From: Enterobacter cloacae subsp. cloacae ATCC 13047
Lineage (GTDB): Bacteria > Pseudomonadota > Gammaproteobacteria > Enterobacterales > Enterobacteriaceae
Direction: 5' to 3'
DNA: 64,000 nt
Assembly (NCBI RefSeq): GCF_000025565.1
Contig: NC_014121.1
Span: forward strand, 1-64,000
Positions 25,289 to 32,472 of this stretch are shown in pieces. Below the pieces are notes generated by a model that did not search any database, was not told the DNA's origin, and saw only the letters and a program-made list of their open reading frames with translations. Position 1 is the stretch's first letter. Each line of letters opens with the position of its first letter. The translations under genes were made by a program, and so were the position numbers.

Positions 25289-26215
25289 ATGACCGATGCG
25301 AATGAAGTCAGAAACCGGCTGCTAAATGGCTGGCAACTGTCAAAAATGTACACTTTTGAAGTGGCTGCCCGGCATGAATCCTTTGCGCTGGCGGCGGCGG
25401 AACTGTCGCTCAGCCCCAGCGCGGTGAGCCACCGCATTAACCTGCTGGAAGAGGAGCTGGGCATTCAGCTGTTTGTCCGCTCGCACCGTAAAGTTGAGCT
25501 AACGCTGGAAGGAAAGCGCGTTTACTGGACCCTAAAATCATCCCTCGACACCCTGAATCAGGAGATCCTGGATATTAAAAACCAGGCGCTGTCCGGTACG
25601 CTGACGGTGTATTCCCGGCCGTCAATCGCCCAGTGCTGGCTCGTCCCCATGCTGGGGGATTTTACCCGCCGTTATCCGTCGATATCTCTCACCATTCTCA
25701 CCGGCAATGAGTACGTCAATATGCAGCGAACCGGCATCGATCTGGCCATCTATTTCGACGATACGCCGCCAAACTACCTTTCTCATCATTTCTTGATGGA
25801 CGAGGAGATTTTGCCCGTCTGCTCGCCCGCATATGCCCGCGAGCATGCGCTGTTGAAAAACCCCGATAACCTCAGCCACTGCACGTTACTGCACGACCGT
25901 CAGGCCTGGAGTAATGATTCCGGTACGGATGAGTGGCTCAGCTGGGCGCAGCATTTTGCGATGAATATGCCGTCATCATCGGGTATTGGCTTCGATCGTT
26001 CCGATTTAGCGATAGTGGCAGCCATGAATCATGTGGGCGTGGCGATGGGGAGAAAGCGGCTGGTGCAAAAGCGCCTTGAGCGGGGCGAGCTTATCGCCCC
26101 GTTTGGCAACAAGACCCTCAAATGCCATCAGCACTATTACATCTCAACGCTTCCCGGCCGTCAGTGGCCGAAAATTGACGCCTTTATTGGCTGGCTAAGA
26201 GAACTGGCAGGCTGA
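25289..26215 (+). CDS. dsdC: LysR-type activator of the dsd operon, DsdC
   Basis: 308-residue LysR regulator, divergent from dsdX-dsdA, which in E. coli is induced by D-serine with CRP. The N-terminal helix-turn-helix is at SFALAAAELSLSPSAVSHRI. The GTG at 25277 is in frame, but the ATG at 25289 gives MTDANEVRNRLLNGWQLS, the same length as E. coli up to RNRLLNGWQ. The protein looks intact although its main target operon is damaged. Confidence 0.92.
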   Translation: MTDANEVRNRLLNGWQLSKMYTFEVAARHESFALAAAELSLSPSAVSHRINLLEEELGIQLFVRSHRKVELTLEGKRVYWTLKSSLDTLNQEILDIKNQALSGTLTVYSRPSIAQCWLVPMLGDFTRRYPSISLTILTGNEYVNMQRTGIDLAIYFDDTPPNYLSHHFLMDEEILPVCSPAYAREHALLKNPDNLSHCTLLHDRQAWSNDSGTDEWLSWAQHFAMNMPSSSGIGFDRSDLAIVAAMNHVGVAMGRKRLVQKRLERGELIAPFGNKTLKCHQHYYISTLPGRQWPKIDAFIGWLRELAG

Positions 26216-26299
26216 AGAATTATTACGCTTTGACGCTACACCAAATACAAAAAAGCGTGCTAAATACAGGTAATGCTTTTGATTTATCCAGGGTAAGCC

Positions 26300-27388
26300 G
26301 TGTTAAAGCCTCTTATTGCGACCGCGTTACTTCTCTCTTCCGGCTGGGCGATAGCCGCCGAGCCGCCGCTGACGGCTGCGCTTTATGCACAAAAGCTGGG
26401 TGTGGGTATGGACGTGGACTGGGCGCGCACCGAGCGCGGGATACGGGAATTCGACCCGCTGGTGGTACGCGACTTTCGCGCGAAAGGCATCAGCCATGTG
26501 CGTATTCGCGTGGCCGATGAGCCGACCGAAGCACGGCTGATCCACCTGCGTAAGCTGGTGGAAGCCTGCGAGCAGTACGGCGTGATCCCGATTATCGCGT
26601 ATCAGGCGGACAGCTATAAAAACGATCCGAAAGCCGATAACGAAAAAGAGGTTACCGACTGGTGGATTGCCGTGGCGCACTATTTCGGCAAACGTTCGCC
26701 GCTGCTGGGCTTTGACCTGATTTATGAGCCTGCGGACAAGCTCAACCACAACGCAGCCTCGCTCAACCGGGTGTATGAGAAAACCATTAAGGTCATCCAC
26801 AGCATTGATGCGGACCGGATGATCTTCATCGCTCCCCGCCTGCGTGCGGCCCCCGAAGATCTCCCCAGCCTCAAGCTGCCTGCGCACAGCCAAAACTTTC
26901 TGCTGGCGGAGTGGCATATCTTTCCGTGGGGGCCGCTGAAAAATAACGGTAAATACCCGTGGACCTCCGGTATGGCGGCGGAGAAAGCGGCGATTCACAA
27001 TCGCATCGCGACGGCGCTGCGCTGGCAACAAAAAACCGGACACGTCAGCTGGGTCGGGGGCTGGGGCGTGGGGGAGTCAAACCGCTTTACACCCACCGCG
27101 TCGCAAATGGCCTTTGCCACGTTTATGGCCTGCGAGCTGCAAAAGGCGAAAATACCCTACGCGATTAACGCCGATTTCCAGTTTTATGACGGAGAGGAGG
27201 GGGCCTGGCGGCCAGCGCCAGAGCCGCTGCTGGAGGCGATGATTGCCCCGGCGTGTGAAAAGCCCGGCGAGAAGCCGGGCCATCATGCGGTTAAACAGGC
27301 TGCTCGTGGTGGGGAACACGCGACGCCAGCGGCAGCCAGCACAGCAAAATCAGTAGCCCCATCAGCGTCATCAGTAAACCCAAACTAG
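26300..27388 (+). CDS. Secreted GH5/cellulase-like glycosidase
   Basis: 362 residues from a GTG start, with a signal peptide (MLKPLIATALLLSSGWAIAA). The body fits a (beta/alpha)8 glycoside hydrolase: FDLIYEPADKLN holds a candidate acid/base Glu (family 5 usually has NEP), and WVGGWGVGESNRF a candidate nucleophile Glu. Specificity is unknown. The last about 45 residues are Ala/Ser/Pro-rich and read antisense through the emrD terminator and 98 bases of emrD, so they are probably a recent, non-functional extension. Confidence 0.75.
   Translation: MLKPLIATALLLSSGWAIAAEPPLTAALYAQKLGVGMDVDWARTERGIREFDPLVVRDFRAKGISHVRIRVADEPTEARLIHLRKLVEACEQYGVIPIIAYQADSYKNDPKADNEKEVTDWWIAVAHYFGKRSPLLGFDLIYEPADKLNHNAASLNRVYEKTIKVIHSIDADRMIFIAPRLRAAPEDLPSLKLPAHSQNFLLAEWHIFPWGPLKNNGKYPWTSGMAAEKAAIHNRIATALRWQQKTGHVSWVGGWGVGESNRFTPTASQMAFATFMACELQKAKIPYAINADFQFYDGEEGAWRPAPEPLLEAMIAPACEKPGEKPGHHAVKQAARGGEHATPAAASTAKSVAPSASSVNPN
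27258..27280 (-). terminator. emrD rho-independent terminator
   Basis: Read on the minus strand: stem GCCCGGC/GCCGGGC with loop TTCTC, then TTTT, ten bases after the emrD stop. It lies inside the convergent GH5-like gene, where it encodes the KPGEKPG stretch. Confidence 0.8.
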
Positions 27389-28475
27389 CCTGCCCGGTTT
27401 GCGGCATCATGGCGGAGAGCCAGGCCAGCGCGCCGGAACCGATGTTTTGCAAACCGCCCACCAGTGCACCCGCCGTACCCGCGAGGAACGGGAACGGCTC
27501 CATGGCGCCGCTGGTGGCAAGCGGGAACAGCATCCCCGCGCCGAAGAAGAACAGCGCCGCCGGGATCAGCAGCGTCCAGACGGTCATTACGCCAAACAGA
27601 CCCGGGATCCACATCATCAGGCCAGCCAGCAGGCAGCTGATAACAGACTGCCACATCAGCGTTGAGAAGCGTTTGTTCTGACGTCCGGCGAACCAGGCCC
27701 CAAAGAACGCCGCCGGGATCGGCAGGATAAACAGAATACTTACCACCATGCTGCTCAGGCCAAGCCCCGCTCCCAGCAGTACGCCGGAGCAGGCTTCGAA
27801 CACCGCAATGCCCGCAAGACCGCCGATCAGCATCAGCAGATAACAGGTTAAAGCCCCGTTGCCGAACAGCGTTTTGTAACTGGCGAGAAGCTTCGTGCGC
27901 GGTGCGTCCTGGGGACGGGTTTCCGGCATCCAGCGCGCCATACTGAAGGTGACAATCACGCACAGCACCAGCAGGAAGGCATAGCAGGCGCGCCAGGACC
28001 ACATTGTGTCCAGCAGGCCGCCAATCAGTGGTGCCAGCAGCGGGCTGACCAGAATACCCATATTCAACAGGCTGTTGGCATGGCGGAGTTGCGTGCCCTG
28101 ATACATATCGCACGGTAAGGTACGCGCCATCACCCCACCGACGCCCGTGCCTACCCCCTGCAGCGCGCTGGCGGCAATTAGTACGGTCAGGCTATGGGTG
28201 GTAATAGCAATCACCGTCGCGACCATGAAAATGCACATGCCGGTCAGAATGACCGGACGGCGGCCAATGCGGTCGGATAATGGCCCGTAGAACAGCTGCG
28301 AAACGCCATAGGTCAGCAGGTAGGCGGCCATCACGCTTTGTACCGCGCCCTCGCGGACGTTGAGTTCCTTTGCCATGTCGGCAATCGCCGGAATGTAGAT
28401 GGTTTGCGCCATCTGACCGACGGCCACCAGTAACACCAGCATCAACAATAAGTTAACGTTCCTTTGTTTTTTCAT
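27291..28475 (-). CDS. emrD: Multidrug efflux MFS transporter EmrD
   Basis: Proton-driven drug exporter of the DHA1 family, 394 residues from the ATG at 28475 (MKKQRNVNLLLML), the E. coli length; an upstream in-frame TTG at 28496 is less likely. Twelve helices; the signature FYGPLSDRIGRRPVIL follows helix 2. Nearly identical to E. coli EmrD. Confidence 0.95.
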   Translation of the reverse strand: MKKQRNVNLLLMLVLLVAVGQMAQTIYIPAIADMAKELNVREGAVQSVMAAYLLTYGVSQLFYGPLSDRIGRRPVILTGMCIFMVATVIAITTHSLTVLIAASALQGVGTGVGGVMARTLPCDMYQGTQLRHANSLLNMGILVSPLLAPLIGGLLDTMWSWRACYAFLLVLCVIVTFSMARWMPETRPQDAPRTKLLASYKTLFGNGALTCYLLMLIGGLAGIAVFEACSGVLLGAGLGLSSMVVSILFILPIPAAFFGAWFAGRQNKRFSTLMWQSVISCLLAGLMMWIPGLFGVMTVWTLLIPAALFFFGAGMLFPLATSGAMEPFPFLAGTAGALVGGLQNIGSGALAWLSAMMPQTGQASLGLLMTLMGLLILLCWLPLASRVPHHEQPV

Positions 28476-28650
28476 GTCGCTGAATACTTTTGCCAAAAGA
28501 GAAAAATGAAGAATAAGTGACTACGCATTCCCATAAATGCGCGAGGAATCTACCACAATGAGATGACAAATTAAGCATTGTCATGATGAATGAAGAAGAG
28601 GATTAAGGCAGGTTTTGTAAACAAGAACGGCAACTAATGTTGCCAGTGAA

Positions 28651-29484
28651 TTACGCCAGACGCAGCAGGATCGCACCGGCTGCAATACCCAACGCGGCAG
28701 CGATACGCAGACCGGCAACCTTTTCTTTTAAAAGCACAAATGCGATCAGCGCACCGAAGAGTATGGAGGTTTCACGTAGCGCAGCGACAACCGCCAGCGG
28801 AGCCTGCGTCATCGCCCATAAGGCCAGGCCATACGAGCCCATGGTTCCCACCCCACCGAGCAACCCCTTTTTCCAGTGCAAACGCAGGTAGCTGGAAGCT
28901 TCGCGGCGTCGCGCCACCATTGCCCAGCACAGCAGGCAGAAGCCGTTCATAAAGAAGGTCCACAGCGTATAGCCCAGCGCGGTATCCGATAAACGTACGC
29001 CCGTTCCGTCCACCAGCGTATAGCCGGCGATAAAGCAGGCGTTCAGCAGTGCCAGCCAGATCCCTTTGCGGGACTGCAATCGGCCATTCATCGCCATCGC
29101 GAGGATCGACAGGCAGATCACCCCGATGCCCGCCCAGGCGAGCCAGGAGAGGCTATCCCCGAGCACCAGCACGCTGATCAGCGCCACCAGCAGTGGGGCT
29201 GTTCCGCGCATCAGCGGATAGGTCTGGCTCATGTCTGAGACCTGATACGTCTTCGCCACCAGTACCGTGTACACCACCTGCAGCGCGCAGGAGACCACTA
29301 AAAATGGCCAGCTGGCTACGGAGGGTTGAGGAGAAAATGGCAATAAAACCAGTGCAATGAGCGTGGCGGAGCCGCTAACGCTGATCGCCGAGTAAAGCTT
29401 ATCCGTTCCGGCTTTGACAATGGCGTTCCAGCTGGCGTGCAGCAGTGCGGCGAACAGCAAAATACAGAAAACGGAGAGGGTCAT
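28651..29484 (-). CDS. DMT-superfamily EamA-type permease
   Basis: 277 residues with ten hydrophobic helices in two EamA repeats (about 1-135 and 145-277). Typical motifs are ALLHASWNAIVKAG in helix 1 and ALRETSILFGALIAFVLLKEK near the end. Such permeases export metabolites or amino acids; the substrate is not predictable. It is not at this place in E. coli K-12. A short GGCAAC/GTTGCC hairpin at 28629-28644 may terminate it. Confidence 0.85.
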   Translation of the reverse strand: MTLSVFCILLFAALLHASWNAIVKAGTDKLYSAISVSGSATLIALVLLPFSPQPSVASWPFLVVSCALQVVYTVLVAKTYQVSDMSQTYPLMRGTAPLLVALISVLVLGDSLSWLAWAGIGVICLSILAMAMNGRLQSRKGIWLALLNACFIAGYTLVDGTGVRLSDTALGYTLWTFFMNGFCLLCWAMVARRREASSYLRLHWKKGLLGGVGTMGSYGLALWAMTQAPLAVVAALRETSILFGALIAFVLLKEKVAGLRIAAALGIAAGAILLRLA

Positions 29485-29546
29485 GGCGTCTTTGGCGGTG
29501 AATTGTCACTCAACTGTAACATTCACGACCTGATGTCGCCAGCCAG

Positions 29547-29993
29547 CTACACCGCGCAAAAGAGACGATGGGTAACCCGTGGCTCGTCTGACACCAGCCT
29601 GAAGCCTGCCCGACGGTAGAAGCCGCAGGCCGTATCGGGTGCATGGGTATTGAGGAAATCAAACCAGATGCTGGCATCGGCCATCACCACCGTTAACAGC
29701 TGTTTACCAATGCCCAGACCGCGGCACTTCTCGCTGACATAAAGATGGCGAATACGTCCGGCACGCGGCTGCTGGCTGAACGGATCGCGGTTAAGGCCGC
29801 AGACGCCCACCAGCTTGCCGTTTAAAAAGGCACCCAGCAGCTTTTCACCCGGCGCGTTAAAGCGGTTTTCACCACGCTGCCAGTTCTCTTCCAGCCTGCG
29901 CAGCATATTGAAATTCGCCGCGATGCTTTCGGCTTTCAGCGCGATATACCCGGGCTCTTCCGGCGTGATGGGTTCAATTAACAGACGCGACAT
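29547..29993 (-). CDS. GNAT-family N-acetyltransferase
   Basis: 148-residue single-domain acetyltransferase. The acetyl-CoA-binding motif A is RIRHLYVSEKCRGLGIGKQLL (key R/Q-x-x-G-x-G/A at RGLGIG), followed by FYRRAGFR, the usual motif B. Substrate unknown. Transcribed toward the DMT permease with a 62-bp gap. Confidence 0.85.
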   Translation of the reverse strand: MSRLLIEPITPEEPGYIALKAESIAANFNMLRRLEENWQRGENRFNAPGEKLLGAFLNGKLVGVCGLNRDPFSQQPRAGRIRHLYVSEKCRGLGIGKQLLTVVMADASIWFDFLNTHAPDTACGFYRRAGFRLVSDEPRVTHRLFCAV

Positions 29994-30012
29994 AGCATTC
30001 CCTCGTTATTAA

Positions 30013-30036
30013 AGAGGGGCGGTTGCCCGCCCCTCT
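30013..30036 (-). terminator. tisB rho-independent terminator
   Basis: The inverted repeat AGAGGGGC...GCCCCTCT, read on the minus strand, is followed by TTTAATAA, about 20 bases after the tisB stop. Confidence 0.75.
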
Positions 30037-30057
30037 CAGGTGCGACTTGAACCTGAA

Positions 30058-30147
30058 TCACCGAAGGTATTTCAGGACAGCATCAAGCAGTTGCAGAACA
30101 GCAACAATGAGTTTGAGGATAAGTATCACCATATCCACTACGCTCAT
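30058..30147 (-). CDS. tisB: SOS-induced membrane toxin TisB
   Basis: 29-residue hydrophobic peptide; it begins MSVVDMVILILKLIVAVLQL and ends in VLKYLR, differing from E. coli TisB at only a few positions. TisB is the toxin of the TisB/IstR-1 type I system: it inserts in the inner membrane as an amphipathic helix, lowers proton motive force and favours persistence. Asp5, Lys12, Gln19 and Asp22 line one face, as in E. coli. A GGAG lies eight bases before the ATG. The upstream transcript contains the 18-nt IstR pairing site at 30219-30236, and transcription is under LexA. Confidence 0.95.
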   Translation of the reverse strand: MSVVDMVILILKLIVAVLQLLDAVLKYLR

Positions 30148-30218
30148 ACGCGTCTCCTTTTGGTAAAAAGGAGCACGATGCTGGCGTACCTTTCCGCCGC
30201 CTGTTGCCAGCATCTCGA

Positions 30219-30236
30219 TTGACGTAACACAGTGTG
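30219..30236 (-). promoter_or_regulatory. IstR-1 target site in the tisB mRNA leader
   Basis: The plus-strand sequence TTGACGTAACACAGTGTG is repeated exactly in istR at 30466-30483. The tis mRNA therefore carries an 18-nt perfect complement to the sRNA, at the standby ribosome site known from E. coli. Confidence 0.9.
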
Positions 30237-30349
30237 CTCACTTCAGAGGGTTAAGGCACTGACGGCACCACCCGTTTCAGCCAGGACTTCGTTGCGCCGG
30301 TAGAACTGCGGCCCCCTCGCTCACTGCGAACATCCTCAGTATAGATAAA

Positions 30350-30369
30350 TACTGTATGCATGAACAGTA
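30350..30369. promoter_or_regulatory. LexA box for tisB and IstR-2
   Basis: TACTGTATGCATGAACAGTA is a CTG-N10-CAG SOS box close to the consensus. It lies between the divergent tisAB and istR genes. A TATACT about ten bases downstream on the minus strand is a likely tis -10 element. Confidence 0.9.
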
Positions 30370-30429
30370 TTTTGTGGACAAAATTCGAAACCCATTCCAT
30401 ACTCAAAAACGTCAAAATCCGTGCCGGAA

Positions 30430-30458
30430 TTGCGCGTTCGTCTTCGATCGCATATACT
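30430..30458 (+). promoter_or_regulatory. IstR-1 constitutive promoter
   Basis: TTGCGC (30430-30435) and TATACT (30453-30458) are 17 bp apart, placing the start at 30465, seven bases downstream, exactly where the IstR-1 homology begins. Confidence 0.75.
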
Positions 30459-30464
30459 TCGTGC

Positions 30465-30539
30465 GTTGACGTAACACAGTGTGTTCTGCGGCAACCAACC
30501 GCAAAACCCTGAAAAAACCTCGCTCCGGCGGGGTTTTTT
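30465..30539 (+). ncRNA. istR: Antitoxin small RNA IstR-1
   Basis: From the inferred start GTTGACGTAACACAGTG to the end of the terminator T-run is 75 nt, the E. coli IstR-1 length. The 5' region is the 18-nt antisense segment; the 3' end is a terminator with stem AACCTCGC/GCGGGGTT (one G-T pair) at 30516-30535 and a T-run. IstR-1 pairs with tisAB mRNA, blocks ribosome standby and triggers RNase III cleavage. A longer LexA-controlled IstR-2 would start near 30400. Confidence 0.93.
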
Positions 30540-30772
30540 GTTTTCTGCTTTCTGTACAGAACGGGATGCCAGTTGATTTATTGACAACGTACCCGGCAGA
30601 AATAAGGTACATATTAATGTTTCAGTTAATAATCCTTAAATATAGATTTTTTAAATAAAATTAAGTCTGTTTATTTTTAACGTGAATGAGTATTTAAATA
30701 AAATTAACGGATTTGAATTGCCCGGTTTTTCAACGTATATTCATATAACCATAAAAACAGTATGGATACGTT
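30540..30772. other. AT-rich leader of the hcp cassette
   Basis: No gene is seen. The stretch changes sharply from the GC-rich backbone to AT-rich DNA with a 14-nt direct repeat TTAAATAAAATTAA at 30651-30664 and 30694-30707. Its composition suggests H-NS binding and horizontally acquired DNA; the promoter of the cassette probably lies here. Confidence 0.6.
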
Positions 30773-31477
30773 ATGCAAGCATCTGATTACTTGAAGATGA
30801 AGTTCCAGAGCGACAGGCAGTTAGCTATTTATGGACAACAAGGCGTTGCTGGGACATGGAAAGCATTAAAGGGGATCGGTTCTGATATCTACTCAGGAAT
30901 GGAGCGTGTTAGTTGGTATTCATCATGCTTAATCCCCAGCTATCACGATGTGTGTGAAGAGTTACTCTCAGAAGAAAAAAGGATGTACCTCTCAATTGTG
31001 TCTATTTACCGTTATCGCAATGTAATAGCACACATGCTCTATCTTTATTTTGAAAGCATTATGACTGATTCTGAAAATGGGAATGAAAAAAATCGCGTTC
31101 GCAAGACGGATTCAAACGTAACCGGCCTTGTTAACAACATCCCAGCAAGCAAGGCAGCGCGTTTAGCGATAGCATGGACGCTGGCCAAATCCCTTTCGGA
31201 ATCCGGCTTACTTTCAGAGATCGTCGTCGAACGGCTTGCGCGCCGTGTACCCAATGTTGTTATGGCTCTGCAGCTGATGGGTACGGACCAGAAGTGCGCT
31301 CTTGCTGCCCGTCGTCTGAAAGTGTTGGATCCTAATTATTACGCCACCCTTTATGCCGCACAACTGGAGATGCTTTACTACTTTTTTGAACCATTCCTGG
31401 CTGAAATCATTAAGAAAGTGCAAACGGGATTCTACAAGGATTTTGATGCTATCTATAACGACTTAAAGGATAAATAG
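30773..31477 (+). CDS. Protein of unknown function; candidate T6SS effector
   Basis: 234 residues, not recognised. No signal peptide and no catalytic motif can be seen. It looks all-helical, with amphipathic stretches around residues 60-95 (RMYLSIVSIYRYRNVIAHML), 128-160 (KAARLAIAWTLAKSLSESGL) and 190-220 (AAQLEMLYYFFEPFLAEIIK). It is followed after one base by a tiny membrane protein and then by an orphan hcp. That layout, soluble effector, membrane immunity protein, secretion carrier, is the basis for calling it a possible pore-forming effector; the Serratia Ssp6-Sip6 pair has a similar plan, but homology was not tested. Base composition is AT-rich, unlike its neighbours. Confidence 0.7.
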   Translation: MQASDYLKMKFQSDRQLAIYGQQGVAGTWKALKGIGSDIYSGMERVSWYSSCLIPSYHDVCEELLSEEKRMYLSIVSIYRYRNVIAHMLYLYFESIMTDSENGNEKNRVRKTDSNVTGLVNNIPASKAARLAIAWTLAKSLSESGLLSEIVVERLARRVPNVVMALQLMGTDQKCALAARRLKVLDPNYYATLYAAQLEMLYYFFEPFLAEIIKKVQTGFYKDFDAIYNDLKDK

Positions 31478-31478
31478 C

Positions 31479-31661
31479 ATGTTTAAGAGTCTGCTATCCA
31501 TTCTTTTTACAGATGTTTTATTCCCCGTTTATATTTTTGCTTGCGCCTCTTTGTTTCTCTGGCTGGTGCCCAACCACTGGGTATTATTAACATTCATTGC
31601 TATCGTCGTATTTATTATTGTTCATCCGATAATTTTCGGCCGCTTTGATAAGTACGATTGA
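31479..31661 (+). CDS. Small two-helix membrane protein; candidate immunity protein
   Basis: 60 residues, almost entirely hydrophobic: helix 1 about residues 13-30 (LFPVYIFACASLFLWLV) and helix 2 about 34-53 (WVLLTFIAIVVFIIVHPIIF), with a polar FGRFDKYD tail. The ATG is one base after the upstream stop, so it is translationally coupled to the 234-residue protein. Small inner-membrane proteins next to effectors often confer immunity to membrane-acting toxins; a holin-like or accessory role is an alternative. Not recognised by name. Confidence 0.7.
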   Translation: MFKSLLSILFTDVLFPVYIFACASLFLWLVPNHWVLLTFIAIVVFIIVHPIIFGRFDKYD

Positions 31662-31682
31662 GTTTTATAAAAAGGAGTTTGT

Positions 31683-32162
31683 ATGTCAAATCCGGCTTAT
31701 TTGTTTCTGACAGATGAAAATGGTTCGCCAATGGTAGGTCCCTGCCTGGTGTCAGGGCGTGAAGGCGCAATTGAACTTAAATCGTTCACTCATAATGTCA
31801 ATATCCCGGTCGACGGGAATACCGGGAAATTGACGGGCACGCGCATACATATGCCCGTCATGTTCCAGAAGGAATTTGATCGTGTCACTCCGTTTTTATT
31901 TCGGGCGTTGAGTACGGGGAGAACGCTTCAGTCAGCCACCATAAAGATGTATCAGATTAATGAGGCTGGTTTAGAGCAGGAGTATTTTAATATCATTATG
32001 GAGAATGTAAAAATAACTTCTATTACACCCGATTTGTATCCAGGTGCCAACACCGGAACACACCTCGAAACGGTTCTCATACGCTATGAGAAAATCACCT
32101 GGAAACATTGCGACGGAAATGTCATCTATAGTGACGCCTGGAATGAGCGAGCAACATACTAA
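31683..32162 (+). CDS. hcp: Hcp-family type VI secretion tube protein (orphan)
   Basis: 159 residues of the Hcp1 family, which forms the hexameric inner tube of the T6SS and carries small effectors in its lumen. Typical motifs are REGAIELKSFTHN, GTRIHMPVMFQKEFDRVTP, YFNIIMENVKITSI, LIRYEKITWKHCDGN and the C-terminal DAWNERATY. It ends at the usual place, so it has no C-terminal toxin extension. A strong AAGGAG precedes the ATG. No other T6SS gene lies in the window; the baseplate and sheath would have to be encoded elsewhere. Confidence 0.9.
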   Translation: MSNPAYLFLTDENGSPMVGPCLVSGREGAIELKSFTHNVNIPVDGNTGKLTGTRIHMPVMFQKEFDRVTPFLFRALSTGRTLQSATIKMYQINEAGLEQEYFNIIMENVKITSITPDLYPGANTGTHLETVLIRYEKITWKHCDGNVIYSDAWNERATY

Positions 32163-32269
32163 AACGTGATCCCTGACGCATTTTTGCGCAGATGAAAATA
32201 TTTCCATTGTCACGCCCGAAAACCTGTGTTTGTATAAATTCAATCAATGATTCCAAACACAGGTCCCCC

Positions 32270-32368
32270 ATGACTGCATCCATGAACACCGCGACCCTAC
32301 TAAAAACTGCGCAACCAGCCGCAGTGGTCGTCGTGCGTGTGGTGGTGGTCGTCGGCAATGCGCCGTAG
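32270..32368 (+). CDS. ivbL: ilvBN operon leader peptide IvbL
   Basis: 32-residue attenuation peptide rich in regulatory codons: after AAQPAA-like sequence comes AAVVVVRVVVVVGNAP, with nine Val codons and Leu-Leu upstream. Ribosome stalling at scarce valyl- or leucyl-tRNA prevents terminator formation and lets ilvBN be transcribed. Nearly identical in its C-terminal half to E. coli IvbL. Confidence 0.93.
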   Translation: MTASMNTATLLKTAQPAAVVVVRVVVVVGNAP

Positions 32369-32391
32369 GGACTGGATCAACACACGAATCC

Positions 32392-32425
32392 AAAACCCCG
32401 CCGGCGCAAACCGGGCGGGGTTTTT
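32392..32425 (+). terminator. ilvBN attenuator
   Basis: Strong hairpin AACCCCGCC/GGGCGGGGTT followed by TTTTT, between ivbL and ilvB. It is the attenuation terminator controlled by IvbL translation. Confidence 0.88.
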
Positions 32426-32472
32426 CGTTTAGGACCCCTCCCCGGAAAGTCGGCCCATAAAAGGACTGGAGC

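Noticed and set aside
31683..32162. Hcp with a C-terminal toxin extension
   Set aside because: The protein stops at 159 residues with the normal Hcp C terminus; no extra domain is present.
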